A stretch of 64,000 bases of DNA from JADJPO01 sp963724535 (lineage in GTDB: Bacteria; Actinomycetota; Actinomycetes; Actinomycetales; Kineosporiaceae). Below the pieces are notes generated by a model. That model worked only from the letters and a program-made list of their open reading frames with translations. It ran no database searches and was not told the origin of the DNA. Below are positions 42,849 through 52,320 of this stretch, one piece after another. The position numbers and the translations under genes are program-made. Location: positions 6,670-70,669 of the forward strand of contig CAVRVD010000004.1 of the NCBI GenBank assembly GCA_963724535.1, in the 5' to 3' direction. Position 1 is the stretch's first letter; every line of letters starts with the position of its first letter.

Positions 42849-43160
42849 CCGGGCTCAACCGTCATTGACGGAAGGTGGTCATGGCGGGCCTTCCGTGACG
42901 CACGACCGGAAACATACTGCTCGTACCTGCCCCGATGCGGCAGACATGGACGAAACAGCACAGATACATCACGACTGGTCACGCGGTGCGTCCGGCCTCG
43001 GCAGGGCCGTCAGCGATCGGCGCAGGCCGCACCACGTTCCAGGGACCGCCAGGTCCGGCGCCGGGGGCATGGCCGCGGAACGGTTGGACCGCCGGATAGC
43101 CTGTTCTCGTCCGCTGAGTCTGGACCGTCCGCTGCCCTCGATCCCTCGGAGTCATCGCTC
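42849..43160. promoter_or_regulatory. Divergent intergenic region
   Basis: 312 bases between the TadG-like gene and the secreted hydrolase gene. A CATACT hexamer near 42912 could be a -10 element; no convincing -35, operator or small gene is seen. Confidence 0.3.
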
Positions 43161-44729
43161 ATGGTCATGCCCGGCTCGCCCGGCCGACCACTGACGCGGG
43201 CTGTGGTGGTGGGTCTGGTCCTGGTCCTCTTGCTCGGTGCCAGCGCCGTCCTGCTGACCCGTCGCGGTGGCGGCCCGGACGCGGCTGGCGCGGCCGCGCC
43301 GTCCGGAGCCGTCTCACCCAACCGAGCCGACCCGGCTGACGACTCGGCCTACCAGCAGTTCTACGAGCAGACCCTGGACTGGGAGGGCTGTGGCGACGGC
43401 TTCGACTGTGCAAAGGCCACCGTCCCGGTCGACTGGGCCGCGCCGGAGGGCGGGACCATCGAGCTGTCGATGATTCGGATGCCGGCCAGCGGTACGAAGA
43501 TCGGCTCACTGTTCCGCAACCCCGGTGGCCCGGGCGCCTCGGGCGTCGACTACCTGCGCCAGGCCATCGACTCCGACCCGGAGGCGCTGCGTCGGGTCTA
43601 CGACATCGTCTCCTGGGACACCCGCGGCACCGGCACCTCGGCGCCGGTGAGCTGCCTGCCCAACAGCGATCTGGACGCCTACTACGCCGCCGACGCCACC
43701 CCGGACTCGGCCACCGAGGAGCGGTCCTTCGTCGCCGGCTCCACCGAGTACGCCCAGGCCTGCGAGGCGAACACCGGTCCGGTGCTGGAGAACGTGGACA
43801 CCTTCAGCACGGCCAGGGACATGGATGTGATGCGCGCCCTGGTCGGCGACGACGTGCTGTCCTACATCGGTGCCTCCTACGGCACCTACCTGGGCGCCTG
43901 GTACGCCGAGCTGTTCCCGTGGCGGGTCGGCCGGTTCGTCCTGGACGGTGCGGTCGACCCGTCGCTGGCCTCCGAGGAGTACTCCGAGGGGCAGGCGATG
44001 GGCTTTGCCCGCGCGGTGGCTGCCTTTGTCGACTACTGCCTGAGGCAGCGCGCCTGCCCGCTGCGCGGCACCCGCGATGACGCCTACGCCCAGCTCGAGC
44101 GACTGCTTGCCCGGGTCGACGAGCAGCCGCTGACCACCACGACCCGACCGCTCACCCAGTCCCTGCTGCAGACCGGGCTCATCCTCGGGATGTACTCCGA
44201 GCAGACCTGGCCCTTCCTCACCGACGCTCTAGGCGACGCCCTGAACGGCGACGGGACGGCGATGCTGGTCCTCGCCGACCTCTACCTCGAGCGCGAGGAC
44301 GACGGGACGTACGGCCAACTGCTGCAGTCCTACAACCCGATCTACTGCCTTGACCACGCCGACCGGCGCAGCCTTGAGGAGATCCGCGCCTCGGCGGCGG
44401 CGCTGGCCGAGAAGTATCCGCCGTTCGGGGACGTGATCGGCTGGGGCGAGGTCGGCTGCTCGGTGTGGCCGATCGAGGGCGTCATGCCGGTGCAGCGGAC
44501 GACGGCCGAGGGGGCGGCGCCGATCCTGGTACTCGGAACCACGGGCGACCCGGCCACCCCGTACGAGTGGGCTGAGGCGTTGGCCGAGCAGCTGTCCTCC
44601 GGGGTCCTGGTGACCAGAGAGGGCGAGGGACACACCGCCTTCACCATGGGCAGCGCCTGCATCGACACGGTGGTGGTCGACTACCTGGTACGCGGTGATG
44701 TCCCCGAGGACGGGATCCGCTGCCGGTAA
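43161..44729 (+). CDS. Secreted or membrane-anchored alpha/beta hydrolase, tripeptidyl aminopeptidase-like
   Basis: A 522-residue hydrolase of the actinobacterial SlpD/TAP-like peptidase group. An N-terminal hydrophobic stretch (AVVVGLVLVLLLGASAVLL) acts as anchor or signal without a lipobox. The oxyanion region (FRNPGGPGASG), nucleophile elbow GASYGTYLG, acid in TTGDPATP and histidine in EGEGHTAF make a complete triad. Family members remove short peptides from the N-termini of proteins outside the cell. The ATG at 43161 follows TCGGAG; a second ATG two codons on is also possible. The open frame continues far upstream but without homology. Confidence 0.88.
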   Translation: MVMPGSPGRPLTRAVVVGLVLVLLLGASAVLLTRRGGGPDAAGAAAPSGAVSPNRADPADDSAYQQFYEQTLDWEGCGDGFDCAKATVPVDWAAPEGGTIELSMIRMPASGTKIGSLFRNPGGPGASGVDYLRQAIDSDPEALRRVYDIVSWDTRGTGTSAPVSCLPNSDLDAYYAADATPDSATEERSFVAGSTEYAQACEANTGPVLENVDTFSTARDMDVMRALVGDDVLSYIGASYGTYLGAWYAELFPWRVGRFVLDGAVDPSLASEEYSEGQAMGFARAVAAFVDYCLRQRACPLRGTRDDAYAQLERLLARVDEQPLTTTTRPLTQSLLQTGLILGMYSEQTWPFLTDALGDALNGDGTAMLVLADLYLEREDDGTYGQLLQSYNPIYCLDHADRRSLEEIRASAAALAEKYPPFGDVIGWGEVGCSVWPIEGVMPVQRTTAEGAAPILVLGTTGDPATPYEWAEALAEQLSSGVLVTREGEGHTAFTMGSACIDTVVVDYLVRGDVPEDGIRCR

Positions 44730-44750
44730 AGGTTCGCCGGTCCGTGCGGG

Positions 44751-45962
44751 TCACAGCCAGTCATTGCGGCGGAAGGCCCGGTACAGGCTCAGGCACGCCA
44801 GCGCGATGACGCCGAGGACGACGAAGTAGCCGAACCGCCAGCGCAGCTCGGGCATGTTGTGGAAGTTCATCCCGTAGATCGCGGAGATCGCGGTCGGTAC
44901 CAGCCCGATCGCGGCCCACGCCGAGATCCGGCGCATGTCCCGGTTCTGCTGGACGGCGATCTCATTCTGCCGCACCGAGATCTGGCTCTGCCGGGCGGCC
45001 AGGCGGGCGAAGTCGGCCTGTAGGACGTCGGACAGCAGCCGGTCGTGAGCGTCGATCGACTCGGCCGCGCGCAGGGCATGGTCGTGGACGTCGCGGAAGA
45101 AGGCGCGCTGGGCCGGCTTGACGGAGTTGACGTGGCCCTCCACCAGCCGGTTCAGCGCCCAGGCCAATGGGACGACGGCACGCCGAAACTCGGCGATCTC
45201 CCGCTTGAGCTTGTAGATCCGCTCGGAGTGGTCCCCCGAGCCGTCGGCGTCGGCGAACACCTGCGACTCGATCTCGTCGACGTCGTCGTCGATGCTGACC
45301 AGGGCCGCCTCGTAGCCGTCGACGACCAGGTCGGCTGTGCGGTATAGGACGCCGACGGGTCCGGTGAGTGGATATCCGTTGCCCCCGGTCTCGGCCCGAA
45401 CCGCGTCGAGCACGCCGGCCTCACCGTGCCGGACGGTCACGACGAACCGTGGACCGACGAACAACGCCACCTCGGTGATGTCGACGACCTCCTCGGGATC
45501 GACGTAGACCACGGGTTTGAGGACGACGAACAGCACCTCGTCGTAGGTGTCCAGCTTCGGTCGCTGGTGAGCCTTGACTGCGTCCTCGACGGCCAGCTCC
45601 GGCAGGCTAAAGGCAGCGACGACGTCGGCAAACTCCTCGGCGGTGGGGTCGCGCAGGTCGACCCAGACGAAACCGTCACCGTCCCGGGCGAGGGCCGCCG
45701 CGCCGCTCAGGCTGACCTCGCTCGCACCGCGCCCGTCGAGGTAGGCGGCGCAGTGGGTGATCACCTGCTCGGGCGGCCGGGGTGACGCGACCGGGGAGGA
45801 CCCGTCGTCCGGGTCAGGGTCGAGGGAGTCCGGGCGACCCGGTGCGCCGGCCCGCAGCAGTGCGGCGGCGAGTCGGGTGGTCAGCCACTGCAGCATGGAC
45901 CGGGTCCGTGGCCTTCGCCGGGCGGGCGACCTCGGCGTTCCGCTCGATTCGGTGCTGTCCAC
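44751..45962 (-). CDS. CorA-family magnesium/cobalt transporter
   Basis: A 403-residue divalent cation channel. The long helical cytoplasmic domain is followed by two C-terminal membrane segments with the signature YGMNFHNMPE between them, the CorA GMN motif. The GTG at 45962 is supported by GGAGGGAGG upstream. The N-terminal ~70 residues are less conserved and charged. It converges with the peptidase gene and diverges from the tRNA-Thr gene. Confidence 0.9.
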   Translation of the reverse strand: MDSTESSGTPRSPARRRPRTRSMLQWLTTRLAAALLRAGAPGRPDSLDPDPDDGSSPVASPRPPEQVITHCAAYLDGRGASEVSLSGAAALARDGDGFVWVDLRDPTAEEFADVVAAFSLPELAVEDAVKAHQRPKLDTYDEVLFVVLKPVVYVDPEEVVDITEVALFVGPRFVVTVRHGEAGVLDAVRAETGGNGYPLTGPVGVLYRTADLVVDGYEAALVSIDDDVDEIESQVFADADGSGDHSERIYKLKREIAEFRRAVVPLAWALNRLVEGHVNSVKPAQRAFFRDVHDHALRAAESIDAHDRLLSDVLQADFARLAARQSQISVRQNEIAVQQNRDMRRISAWAAIGLVPTAISAIYGMNFHNMPELRWRFGYFVVLGVIALACLSLYRAFRRNDWL

Positions 45963-46012
45963 GGCGCCTCCCTCCGTCGGCAGGGTAGACCGGGACGATC
46001 CGGCGGGACCTC

Positions 46013-46018
46013 TATACT
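46013..46018 (+). promoter_or_regulatory. -10 element of tRNA-Thr promoter
   Basis: TATACT, 33 bases before the tRNA start, is a strong -10 match. No good -35 stands at 16-18 bases upstream. Confidence 0.5.
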
Positions 46019-46050
46019 CGACACCCGTGCCGCCCGGCTGGGCGGCGCAT

Positions 46051-46124
46051 GCCGCCTTAGCTCAGTTGGCCAGAGCGACGCACTCGTAATGCGTAGGTCG
46101 TGGGTTCGATTCCCACAGGCGGCT
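46051..46124 (+). tRNA. tRNA-Thr (anticodon CGU)
   Basis: Full cloverleaf: acceptor GCCGCCT pairs with AGGCGGC, D-arm contains AGCTCAGTTGG, the anticodon loop is CTCGTAA giving CGU (reads ACG), and the T-arm is GTGGGTTCGATTCCCAC. Bases 46125-46127 supply an encoded CCA. Its 3' half is repeated exactly at 54642-54686, marking it as an integration target. Confidence 0.97.
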
Positions 46125-46126
46125 CC
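46082..46126 (+). repeat. Left attachment repeat within tRNA-Thr (45 bp)
   Basis: From the anticodon stem to the CC of CCA. It is identical over 45 bases to 54642-54686 and the flanks differ immediately on both sides, as expected for a tyrosine-recombinase att core in a tRNA 3' half. Confidence 0.85.
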
Positions 46127-46127
46127 A

Positions 46128-46512
46128 CAAACCAGCAGGTCAAGAGCACTGCCTACCGTCCAGAGATCACGCATCAATGGTGCTCGTCCGCACGTTGTCC
46201 GCAAGATGCGCCGGCATCAGCCGGACCTGGCGGCCGTGAGGCCCCGGCTTTGGCACCGGCCGGCGCCGGGCTCGCCCCGCGCTGGCCGCCGGCCCGGACG
46301 GAGGTGAACCCCGCAAGCGGCGGCGCCGGTGTCAGGTCTCAACTGCTCGATCTGCGGTTCCACCCCGGGTGAGCGCGAACTCACCCATTCTCCCTGTGGC
46401 ACGGGATGCGACAGTTTTCCTAGGTTGGACGTGGTCCGACCATAAGGGGGCGGGATTCGAGGAGCCGAACCGTGCCGATACTAAGGATCTCTCCCCCGCT
46501 GGACACGATGGC
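46128..46512. other. Intergenic region at left end of the element
   Basis: 385 bases without a supported gene. I see no integrase fragment, RNA or convincing promoter here. The stretch 46370-46512 is in frame with the ThrE gene but does not look like protein core. Confidence 0.4.
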
Positions 46513-47557
46513 ATGAGATCGACACCGGGGATCGATCTCACACTGCGGGTCGGTCGAATGGCGCACCGATACGGGCTGCCGGCCTACGAGCTGGACGGCC
46601 TGTTGAGGGAGGTGGCGGCTGCGCTCAGGCTGACTGCGAACGTCATTTCAACTCCGACGTTCCTGGACTGCACGATCGACGATCCACACATCGCAGAGCA
46701 GCGTCGCATCGTGGAAGGGCTCGACGACGTGTCCAACGACCTGCAGAAGCTGTCGCAGACGCTGAAGCTGACCGACCGTTTGGTCGCGGGGACGGTCGCT
46801 GTCGACGAGGCGAACCGGCGGCTGGACGAGATCGAGGCGCTCCGTCCGCCCTATCCCGCACCGGTGGTCGGCGTCGCCTATGCGGCCTGCGGCGCCGGCT
46901 TTGCCGTCATCCTTTCGGCTGGATGGCGCGACGTCGGGCTTGCGGCCGGGCTCAGCCTCATCGTCTTCATCCTGGTACAGGCATCAGGGCGGTCAGCGTG
47001 GTTGGGGAATCGGATCTACGTGATCTCGACGTTCGTGTCCTCCGCGATGGCCGGCGTCCCCGGGGTCGTCCTCGGTGAGAGCGACACCAATGTCGTGGCG
47101 CTCTGCGCGTTCGTCGTCCTGATCCCCGGACTCGGGTCGACCCTCGGTGCCTTCGAGCTCGGCTGGTCACACCCTGCTGGCATGGAACCGGTTCATACAG
47201 GCGGTGGTACAGACCTTCGCCCTGTTCGCGGGTGCGTCGATCGGGGCGATGGTCGTCCGGGCGATCATCGGCGTCCCCGTCGTTCCGGACCAGGGCTCAC
47301 CGGGGGCACCCGTGAAGTGGATCTTCCTCGTGGTGTTCACGGTCGGTCTCGTCGTCGTGTTCCAGGTGATACCCGGTCAGGCCTCATGGTCGGTTGTCGC
47401 CGGCCTGCTCGCCTACGGCGCTCTCGAGCTCGGAGGTCGAGCCGGCGACTGGCAGGGGCCGTTCCTGGGCGCTCCTTGGCGACCACGGACCAACTGGGCG
47501 TGCAGTAATCGCGGGCCGGATCGACATAGATGCCCTGACCCATTGTGCCGTGCTTGA
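46513..47557 (+). pseudogene. Threonine/serine exporter (ThrE-like), frameshifted and truncated
   Basis: The first frame, from the ATG at 46513, reads the cytoplasmic ThrE domain (LRVGRMAHRYGLPAYELDGLL) and several membrane segments up to LIPGLGSTLGAFELG near 47160. The protein then continues in another frame as AGHTLLAWNRFIQAVVQTFALFAGASIG to about 47470. One extra base near 47161 (GAGCTCGGCTGG) explains the shift. The final helices of the family are missing and the end is unrelated sequence up to the stop at 47557. ThrE proteins export small amino acids; this copy is probably inactive. Confidence 0.75.
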
Positions 47558-47637
47558 ACATGGCACCATGGCGACCCAGGTTCTTGAGTATGCAGCCCGT
47601 AGCTTGTGCGAGCAGAGTAGACATCACGGAGGAAACG

Positions 47638-47919
47638 ATGGCCGACAAAACGCCCCCACTACCGGACACACCAGACGACGCTCGGCGGATCGGAACAAGC
47701 CTCAGTGGTGGGGCCATCGCGACGATTGCCGGCGTAGCCCTGCTCGTGGTGTTCATGGTACAGAACACCGAGCAGGTAGCGGTCACCTTTCTATTCTGGG
47801 ACCTGACCTGGCCACTGTGGCTGCTCGTTCTGGGTGCTGCCGCGCTCGGCGGGATGGTCTGGTTCGGGCTGGGCGTCTTCCGACGTCGTCGCCGGCGCGC
47901 CGCGCAACGGAACGGGTGA
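47638..47919 (+). CDS. LapA-domain small membrane protein
   Basis: A 93-residue protein with two hydrophobic helices (about residues 25-45 and 55-78) separated by QNTEQVAVTFLFWDLTWPLW, the signature of the LapA/DUF1049 family, and an arginine-rich C-terminus. The ATG is preceded by an ideal GGAGGA site. Related proteins in E. coli help assemble lipopolysaccharide; the actinobacterial role is unknown. The gene ends where an IS256 fragment begins, so its last residues may have been altered by insertion. Confidence 0.8.
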   Translation: MADKTPPLPDTPDDARRIGTSLSGGAIATIAGVALLVVFMVQNTEQVAVTFLFWDLTWPLWLLVLGAAALGGMVWFGLGVFRRRRRRAAQRNG

Positions 47920-47930
47920 CGCCGCGCCGG

Positions 47931-48042
47931 CCGCCGCCAGCATCGCCCGAGCACCGTCGCGGACGATCTCGTCCAACACCGAACGCGCCGACACCTCAGC
48001 CGCGCAACCGCCGACCCCGTTGACTACCGAAAGCACGGGCAT
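47931..48042 (-). pseudogene. IS256-family transposase N-terminal remnant
   Basis: From an ATG at 48042 the minus strand reads MPVLSVVNGVGG and then LDEIVRDGARAMLAAA, the start of IS256-type transposases. Similarity stops abruptly after about 35 codons, next to the LapA-like gene end. The catalytic DDE part is absent. Confidence 0.6.
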
Positions 48043-48330
48043 ACCTTCCCGAACCATCGCGCCAACGCCGGTTCTTGATCGAGAACCTGACACCTCGAAT
48101 CATCCCCGGGAAGGTGCGCCCACTCACGTTGCCAAGCCGAGGACCTCATCCACAGGTTTCGATCATTGCTCCCTCCCTGCGAAGGTAAAGCCACTGGTCA
48201 GCAGCCTGCAGTCACTATTCGATCAAGGAGGTGTCAACGACTCAGGTCTTGGCCTGGACGTTGGCAGGGTCACAGCGTCCAGGCAACAGCCTCCACGGGA
48301 TCGGGGCTGAGGGCTGAAAGGCCTGAGCGC

Positions 48331-48790
48331 GTGGCGGATACACGACGGCAGTTGACGATCAAGGACCGGGTCGAGATCGGGCTGGGTTGAAGGCGGGCTG
48401 GACGCCGGCGCGGATCGCGCGGGATCTGGGTCGGCACCGGTCGGTGATCACCCGGGAGATCGCGCGAAACTCGACCAAGACCTGCGGGCACCGCGTGGTG
48501 GCCGCGGACGTGAAGGCCGAACTCGCCGTGCCCGGACTCAGGCACGCAAGGTCGCCACCGATCCGGTGTTGTGGCAGTGGGTGCTGGCCGATCTGTGGGC
48601 CTCCCTTACACCCCGCCGGATCGCGCGCCGGTTGAAGCTGGAAGCCGAAGAGGCGACCGTGGAGCTCATGAGGGGCTCCCTGCCGGCCGGTGGCGTGACC
48701 GCCGCCCGCGAGGCGATCTCCCAGTTCATCTACGCCATGCCCCGCGGCGAGCTGGTCCGCCACGGGATCTTCCTCCGGTCCAGACAGGGA
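48331..48790 (+). pseudogene. IS30-family transposase remnant
   Basis: The helix-turn-helix start of an IS30 transposase is read in pieces: RRQLTIKDRVEIGLG then a TGA, WTPARIARDLGRHRSVITREIARN in the next frame, and LWQWVLADLWASLTPRRIARRL followed by AISQFIYAMPRGELVRHGIFLRS in a third. The catalytic core is missing. Multiple indels show an old, dead copy. No terminal inverted repeats are recognised. Confidence 0.65.
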
Positions 48791-49000
48791 ACCCGTACGG
48801 CTTCCGCCACCTCACACGTGGCGCTGAGCCGCGGGCAGGTAGTCGGGGGGCGGGCCGCCTGGCATGGATGCGGTCTCGGAGCGCAGCGGTGAGGTGGGGA
48901 TGAAGTGCGTTCGGGAACTGGCGGGCTGGGTCCACCAGGGGCGGGCGCACTACTCGGTCCACGTCCTTTCGCCGGCCGCGGCGTGGGTCGTCGGGTCGCG

Positions 49001-49006
49001 TAGTAT
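49001..49006 (+). promoter_or_regulatory. -10 element for a probably leaderless gene
   Basis: TAGTAT ends 8 bases before the GTG at 49015, so transcription would start at or next to the start codon. No ribosome site is present, which fits a leaderless mRNA. Confidence 0.45.
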
Positions 49007-49014
49007 CTGGGACC

Positions 49015-51174
49015 GTGTCGGATGATCGGCGGGTGTCGCTGCCTCTCCGGCTTCGGTGGGAGGACCTCGGTCGCGCTCTGCTGGGTTTGACGGGGGCTGC
49101 GCTGGGGCTCCGGCTGGCTTCGTGGCTGGTGCCGCGCTTCGACATCGGTGGGTGGCAGAGGGCGCTCGCGTCGGCGCTTCTGATCTTCGTTCTCAGCGGG
49201 TTGCTGCGCCCGGTCCTCGTCCGAGCAGCCGTGCTCCTGGGATGGGTCGGCGCCGTCCTGCTTGGGTTCTTCTTCCAGGCGTTCGTCATCTGGGTGGTCA
49301 TATACGTCTCCTCGGGTGAGCGAGAGACCGCCTTTCTGCCGTCGTTCCTCGCGGCGTGGATCGTGGCCGGGGTATCGACCTTCTTCGTGTGGGTGGCCAC
49401 CGCGGGCACCGACGAGGCCGTGACGGCCACCCTGCTGCGCACGGCACGCCGCCGCGGTCCGCAACCGCCTGCCGATGCCGAGATTCCCGGCGTGGTGTTC
49501 GTGCAGGCCGACGGGGTGCCCTTCCCCGTCCTGGAGTGGGGGGTGCGTGCGGGCACCCTGCCGACGCTGTCCCGCTGGGTTCGTGACGGGTCCCATCGGA
49601 TGGTCGAGTGGCGTCCGAAGCTGCCCGCTACGACGCCGGCGAGCCAGATGGGCATCCTGCACGGCACCATCGACGGCATCCCCGCCTTCCGGTGGATCGA
49701 TCGCTCCAGCGGACGGGTGTTCGTGGCCAACAGGCCGCGCGACGCCGCGGACATCGAGGCGATCCACTCGAACGGCAAGGGTCTGCTGGTCGACGACGGC
49801 GTCTCGATCAGCAACCTGTTCACCGGTGACGCGCCGACGGCCTTCGCCACGATGAGCGCCATCGGCGGAGCGCAGGAGAGTCGCAAGGCTCGTCTGGCGG
49901 TCTACCATTTCCTCGCCAGGCCCGAGGGACTCGCCCGTGGGTTGTCCCGGACGATCAGCGAGGTCGTCCGCGAACGGTTCCAGGCCATGCGGGCCAGACG
50001 CCGCGATGTCCGACCACGGGTTCACCGCGGGTGGAACTTCGCCTTGGAGCGCGCCGGCCTGAACGGCGTCCTGCGCGATCTCAACACCACGCTCGTGGCC
50101 GACTCCATGCTTCGTGGCCGCCGGGCGATCTACGTCGACTACGTCGACTACGACGCCGTCGCGCATCACGCCGGGATCATGCAACCGGAGTCCTTGTCGG
50201 CGCTGGAGGGCATCGACGCTGTGCTCGCCCAGATCGAGAAGGTGGCCGAGGTGGCCCCACGCCCCTACCACATCGTCGTCCTGTCCGATCACGGGCAGTC
50301 CCAGGGCGCGGTGTTCGCCGACCGGTACGGGGAGGACCTGGCCACGCTCGTCCACCGGCTCAGCGACGTCGACGTCGTGGCGGCCCTGCGGAACGCGGAG
50401 GCCGGTGGGCAGCTGAGCTCCTTCCTGGCCTCGACCGCTGAGCGAGACGGGGTGCTCGGCCGGGCCCTGGGCAGGGTGGCGGATCGCGTGGCCTCCCAGA
50501 GCTTCGCCGAGGCGGACCAGGCCGGGCAGGTCGAACCGTCACCGCCACCGCCACGTGAGGAGTCCGGGGGCGAGAACGCCGATGGGGACCGGTTCGTGGT
50601 GTTCGGCTCCGGAAACCTCGGTCTGGTCTATGTTGCGGGCGAACACCGACGGCTGACCCTTCAGGACCTGACCGAGCGGTTCCCTGCGCTGGTTCCCGGG
50701 TTGGTCGCCCATCCAGGAATCGCCTTCGTCGTCGTCGACACGGCCGACCACGGTCCGGTCGCCATCGGCACCGGAGGTGAGAACCACGTCCGAGACGGGG
50801 TCGTGCGCGGCCAGGATCCGCTGGCCCGCTTCGGCCCCCACGCCGCTGACTTCGTGCTCCGCGCCGCGTCGATGGCCGAGTCGCCGGACATCATGGTGAA
50901 CAGCCTCCTCGACGACCTCGACGAGGTGGCGGCGTTCGAAGACCTGGTGGGCTGTCACGGCGGGCTGGGTGGCTGGCAGGACCGGGCGATGCTCGTCTGG
51001 CCCATCTCGCTCCCGGAACCGGGTAGCCAGATCGTCGGCGCCGATGCCATGCATCGTGTGCTGGTCGGCTGGCTGGAACACCTCGGCCACCGCCGCGGCA
51101 GCGGGACACGTCGTGTGCTGGTCGGCTGGTTGGAACACCTCGGCCACCGCCGCGGCAGCGGGACACGTGCATGA
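49015..51174 (+). CDS. Membrane-anchored type I phosphodiesterase / alkaline phosphatase-fold protein
   Basis: A 719-residue protein. About four hydrophobic segments (residues ~20-125) resemble a small holin-like membrane domain. The rest is an alkaline phosphatase-superfamily enzyme: VVFVQADGVPF (metal aspartate), TTPASQMGILHG (nucleophile threonine), YVDYDAVAHHAG and VLSDHGQSQG (metal ligands). It probably hydrolyses a phosphodiester or phosphate ester at the membrane, but the substrate is unknown. The C-terminus has an exact 19-residue tandem duplication. The GTG start appears leaderless. It lies inside the element and converges on the second FUSC gene. Confidence 0.8.
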   Translation: MSDDRRVSLPLRLRWEDLGRALLGLTGAALGLRLASWLVPRFDIGGWQRALASALLIFVLSGLLRPVLVRAAVLLGWVGAVLLGFFFQAFVIWVVIYVSSGERETAFLPSFLAAWIVAGVSTFFVWVATAGTDEAVTATLLRTARRRGPQPPADAEIPGVVFVQADGVPFPVLEWGVRAGTLPTLSRWVRDGSHRMVEWRPKLPATTPASQMGILHGTIDGIPAFRWIDRSSGRVFVANRPRDAADIEAIHSNGKGLLVDDGVSISNLFTGDAPTAFATMSAIGGAQESRKARLAVYHFLARPEGLARGLSRTISEVVRERFQAMRARRRDVRPRVHRGWNFALERAGLNGVLRDLNTTLVADSMLRGRRAIYVDYVDYDAVAHHAGIMQPESLSALEGIDAVLAQIEKVAEVAPRPYHIVVLSDHGQSQGAVFADRYGEDLATLVHRLSDVDVVAALRNAEAGGQLSSFLASTAERDGVLGRALGRVADRVASQSFAEADQAGQVEPSPPPPREESGGENADGDRFVVFGSGNLGLVYVAGEHRRLTLQDLTERFPALVPGLVAHPGIAFVVVDTADHGPVAIGTGGENHVRDGVVRGQDPLARFGPHAADFVLRAASMAESPDIMVNSLLDDLDEVAAFEDLVGCHGGLGGWQDRAMLVWPISLPEPGSQIVGADAMHRVLVGWLEHLGHRRGSGTRRVLVGWLEHLGHRRGSGTRA
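51055..51168 (+). repeat. 57-bp tandem duplication at the 3' end of the phosphodiesterase gene
   Basis: Two in-frame copies (51055-51111 and 51112-51168) differing at a single base, giving two copies of the 19 residues starting RVLVGWLEHLGHRRG. Only an Ala codon and the stop follow. Confidence 0.95.
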
Positions 51175-51186
51175 GCAACCACGCCA

Positions 51187-52320
51187 CTAGGGGTCATTGC
51201 CGGTCCTCCCCGGTTCCGGTGCGGCCCCGGCTCCTGCGTCACCGGCTGGTCGGTCCGTCGACCAGAGCAGGTAGGTGAATCCGAGGGCGATCCCCGCGCC
51301 GGCCACGGTATCGGCCAGACGCAGCGCCGCGTAGTCGGTGATCGCTCCGGCCGGCGCTCCGACCAGAACGATCGCACCCATGGCCATCGCGGCGTCGGCC
51401 AGCAGCGGGTAGCCGGCCTTGTAGGCCACACCGACCAGGAGCAGCAGGACTGAGCCCGCGACCAGCACCCAGATCGGGAGCAGCGCCGACAGTGCCAGGA
51501 CGGCCGCGACGCCGACGACCGTGGCGACCACCCGGGAGACCGCGAGGTCGAACGGGCTCTTGGCGGTCGGGAGCAGCACGACCAGTGCGGCGATGAACGC
51601 CCAGAGGACGTCGTGGCTGCCGGTCAGCTCGTAGACGCCGACGAACAGGGCCAGGGGGACGCCTCGCCGCAGCCCGTCGTGAACGTGCCCGTCGAAGCTC
51701 CTGATCGAGGTCCACATCACCCGCCACGGGCCGCGGAACGTGACCGGGGCAGCAGGGGATGGTCCCGACCGGCGGGCGCGAAGAGCCGCGCCGGCAGCGG
51801 TGACCACCAGCCCGGCCGCCGCCCCCACAAGCGCCCCGGTGGAGACCAGGAACCGTGACCCGGACGACTGCGCAGCCGGGACGAGGCTGACCAGGAGCAC
51901 GGTCAGGACGTAGGCGAGGGTGGCGAGAAGCCCGAACGCGCCGCCGACCGGGCTGGCGCCCGCCCCGACCGAGGTGAACACGGCGACCAGGCCCATGGCC
52001 AGCGCCGCCCACCACGGATGCCCACTGACCGCCACCGCGACCACCTCGAACACCACGACCACGCCCGCCCCGCCCACCGCGAACGGGATCGCCAGACGTG
52101 CGGGAGCGTTCGCGCCGGCCGCGGCGACCAGCCCGCCGGCCACCGCCGCCACCGCAACGGCCGCCGGCTGGGTGGGACCGTGCACGACAACGCTGACACC
52201 GGCAGCGAGGGCGACGCCGACCAGAACAGTGACCAGGCTCCGCCACGCCGGTGGCGCCCCGGTCGAGGCGAACAGCCTGGCCCAACGGGACCGCTCAGGC
52301 TCGGGGCTCGTCCAGGTCAC
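51187..52320 (-). CDS. FUSC-family membrane protein (element copy)
   Basis: A 377-residue paralogue of the protein at 22.5-23.7 kb, with the same two helix blocks and DVLWAFIAALVVLLPTAKSPF and GVAYKAGYPLLADA motifs. Long stretches match closely, for example APAGAITDYAALRLADTVAGAG. Its GTG start overlaps the AI-2E stop as GTGA, so the pair is translationally coupled, more tightly than the chromosomal pair. It probably exports organic or aromatic acids by family; the partner role with the AI-2E protein is inferred. Confidence 0.82.
   Translation of the reverse strand: MTWTSPEPERSRWARLFASTGAPPAWRSLVTVLVGVALAAGVSVVVHGPTQPAAVAVAAVAGGLVAAAGANAPARLAIPFAVGGAGVVVVFEVVAVAVSGHPWWAALAMGLVAVFTSVGAGASPVGGAFGLLATLAYVLTVLLVSLVPAAQSSGSRFLVSTGALVGAAAGLVVTAAGAALRARRSGPSPAAPVTFRGPWRVMWTSIRSFDGHVHDGLRRGVPLALFVGVYELTGSHDVLWAFIAALVVLLPTAKSPFDLAVSRVVATVVGVAAVLALSALLPIWVLVAGSVLLLLVGVAYKAGYPLLADAAMAMGAIVLVGAPAGAITDYAALRLADTVAGAGIALGFTYLLWSTDRPAGDAGAGAAPEPGRTGNDP

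Noticed and set aside
42159..43160. Upstream 334-codon extension of the secreted hydrolase frame
   Set aside because: The extension crosses the TadG-like gene in antisense and would bury the signal anchor; the ATG at 43161 fits the family.
46369..46512. GTG-initiated N-terminal extension of ThrE
   Set aside because: The added residues do not resemble the family and there is no ribosome site; the ATG at 46513 starts at the conserved region.
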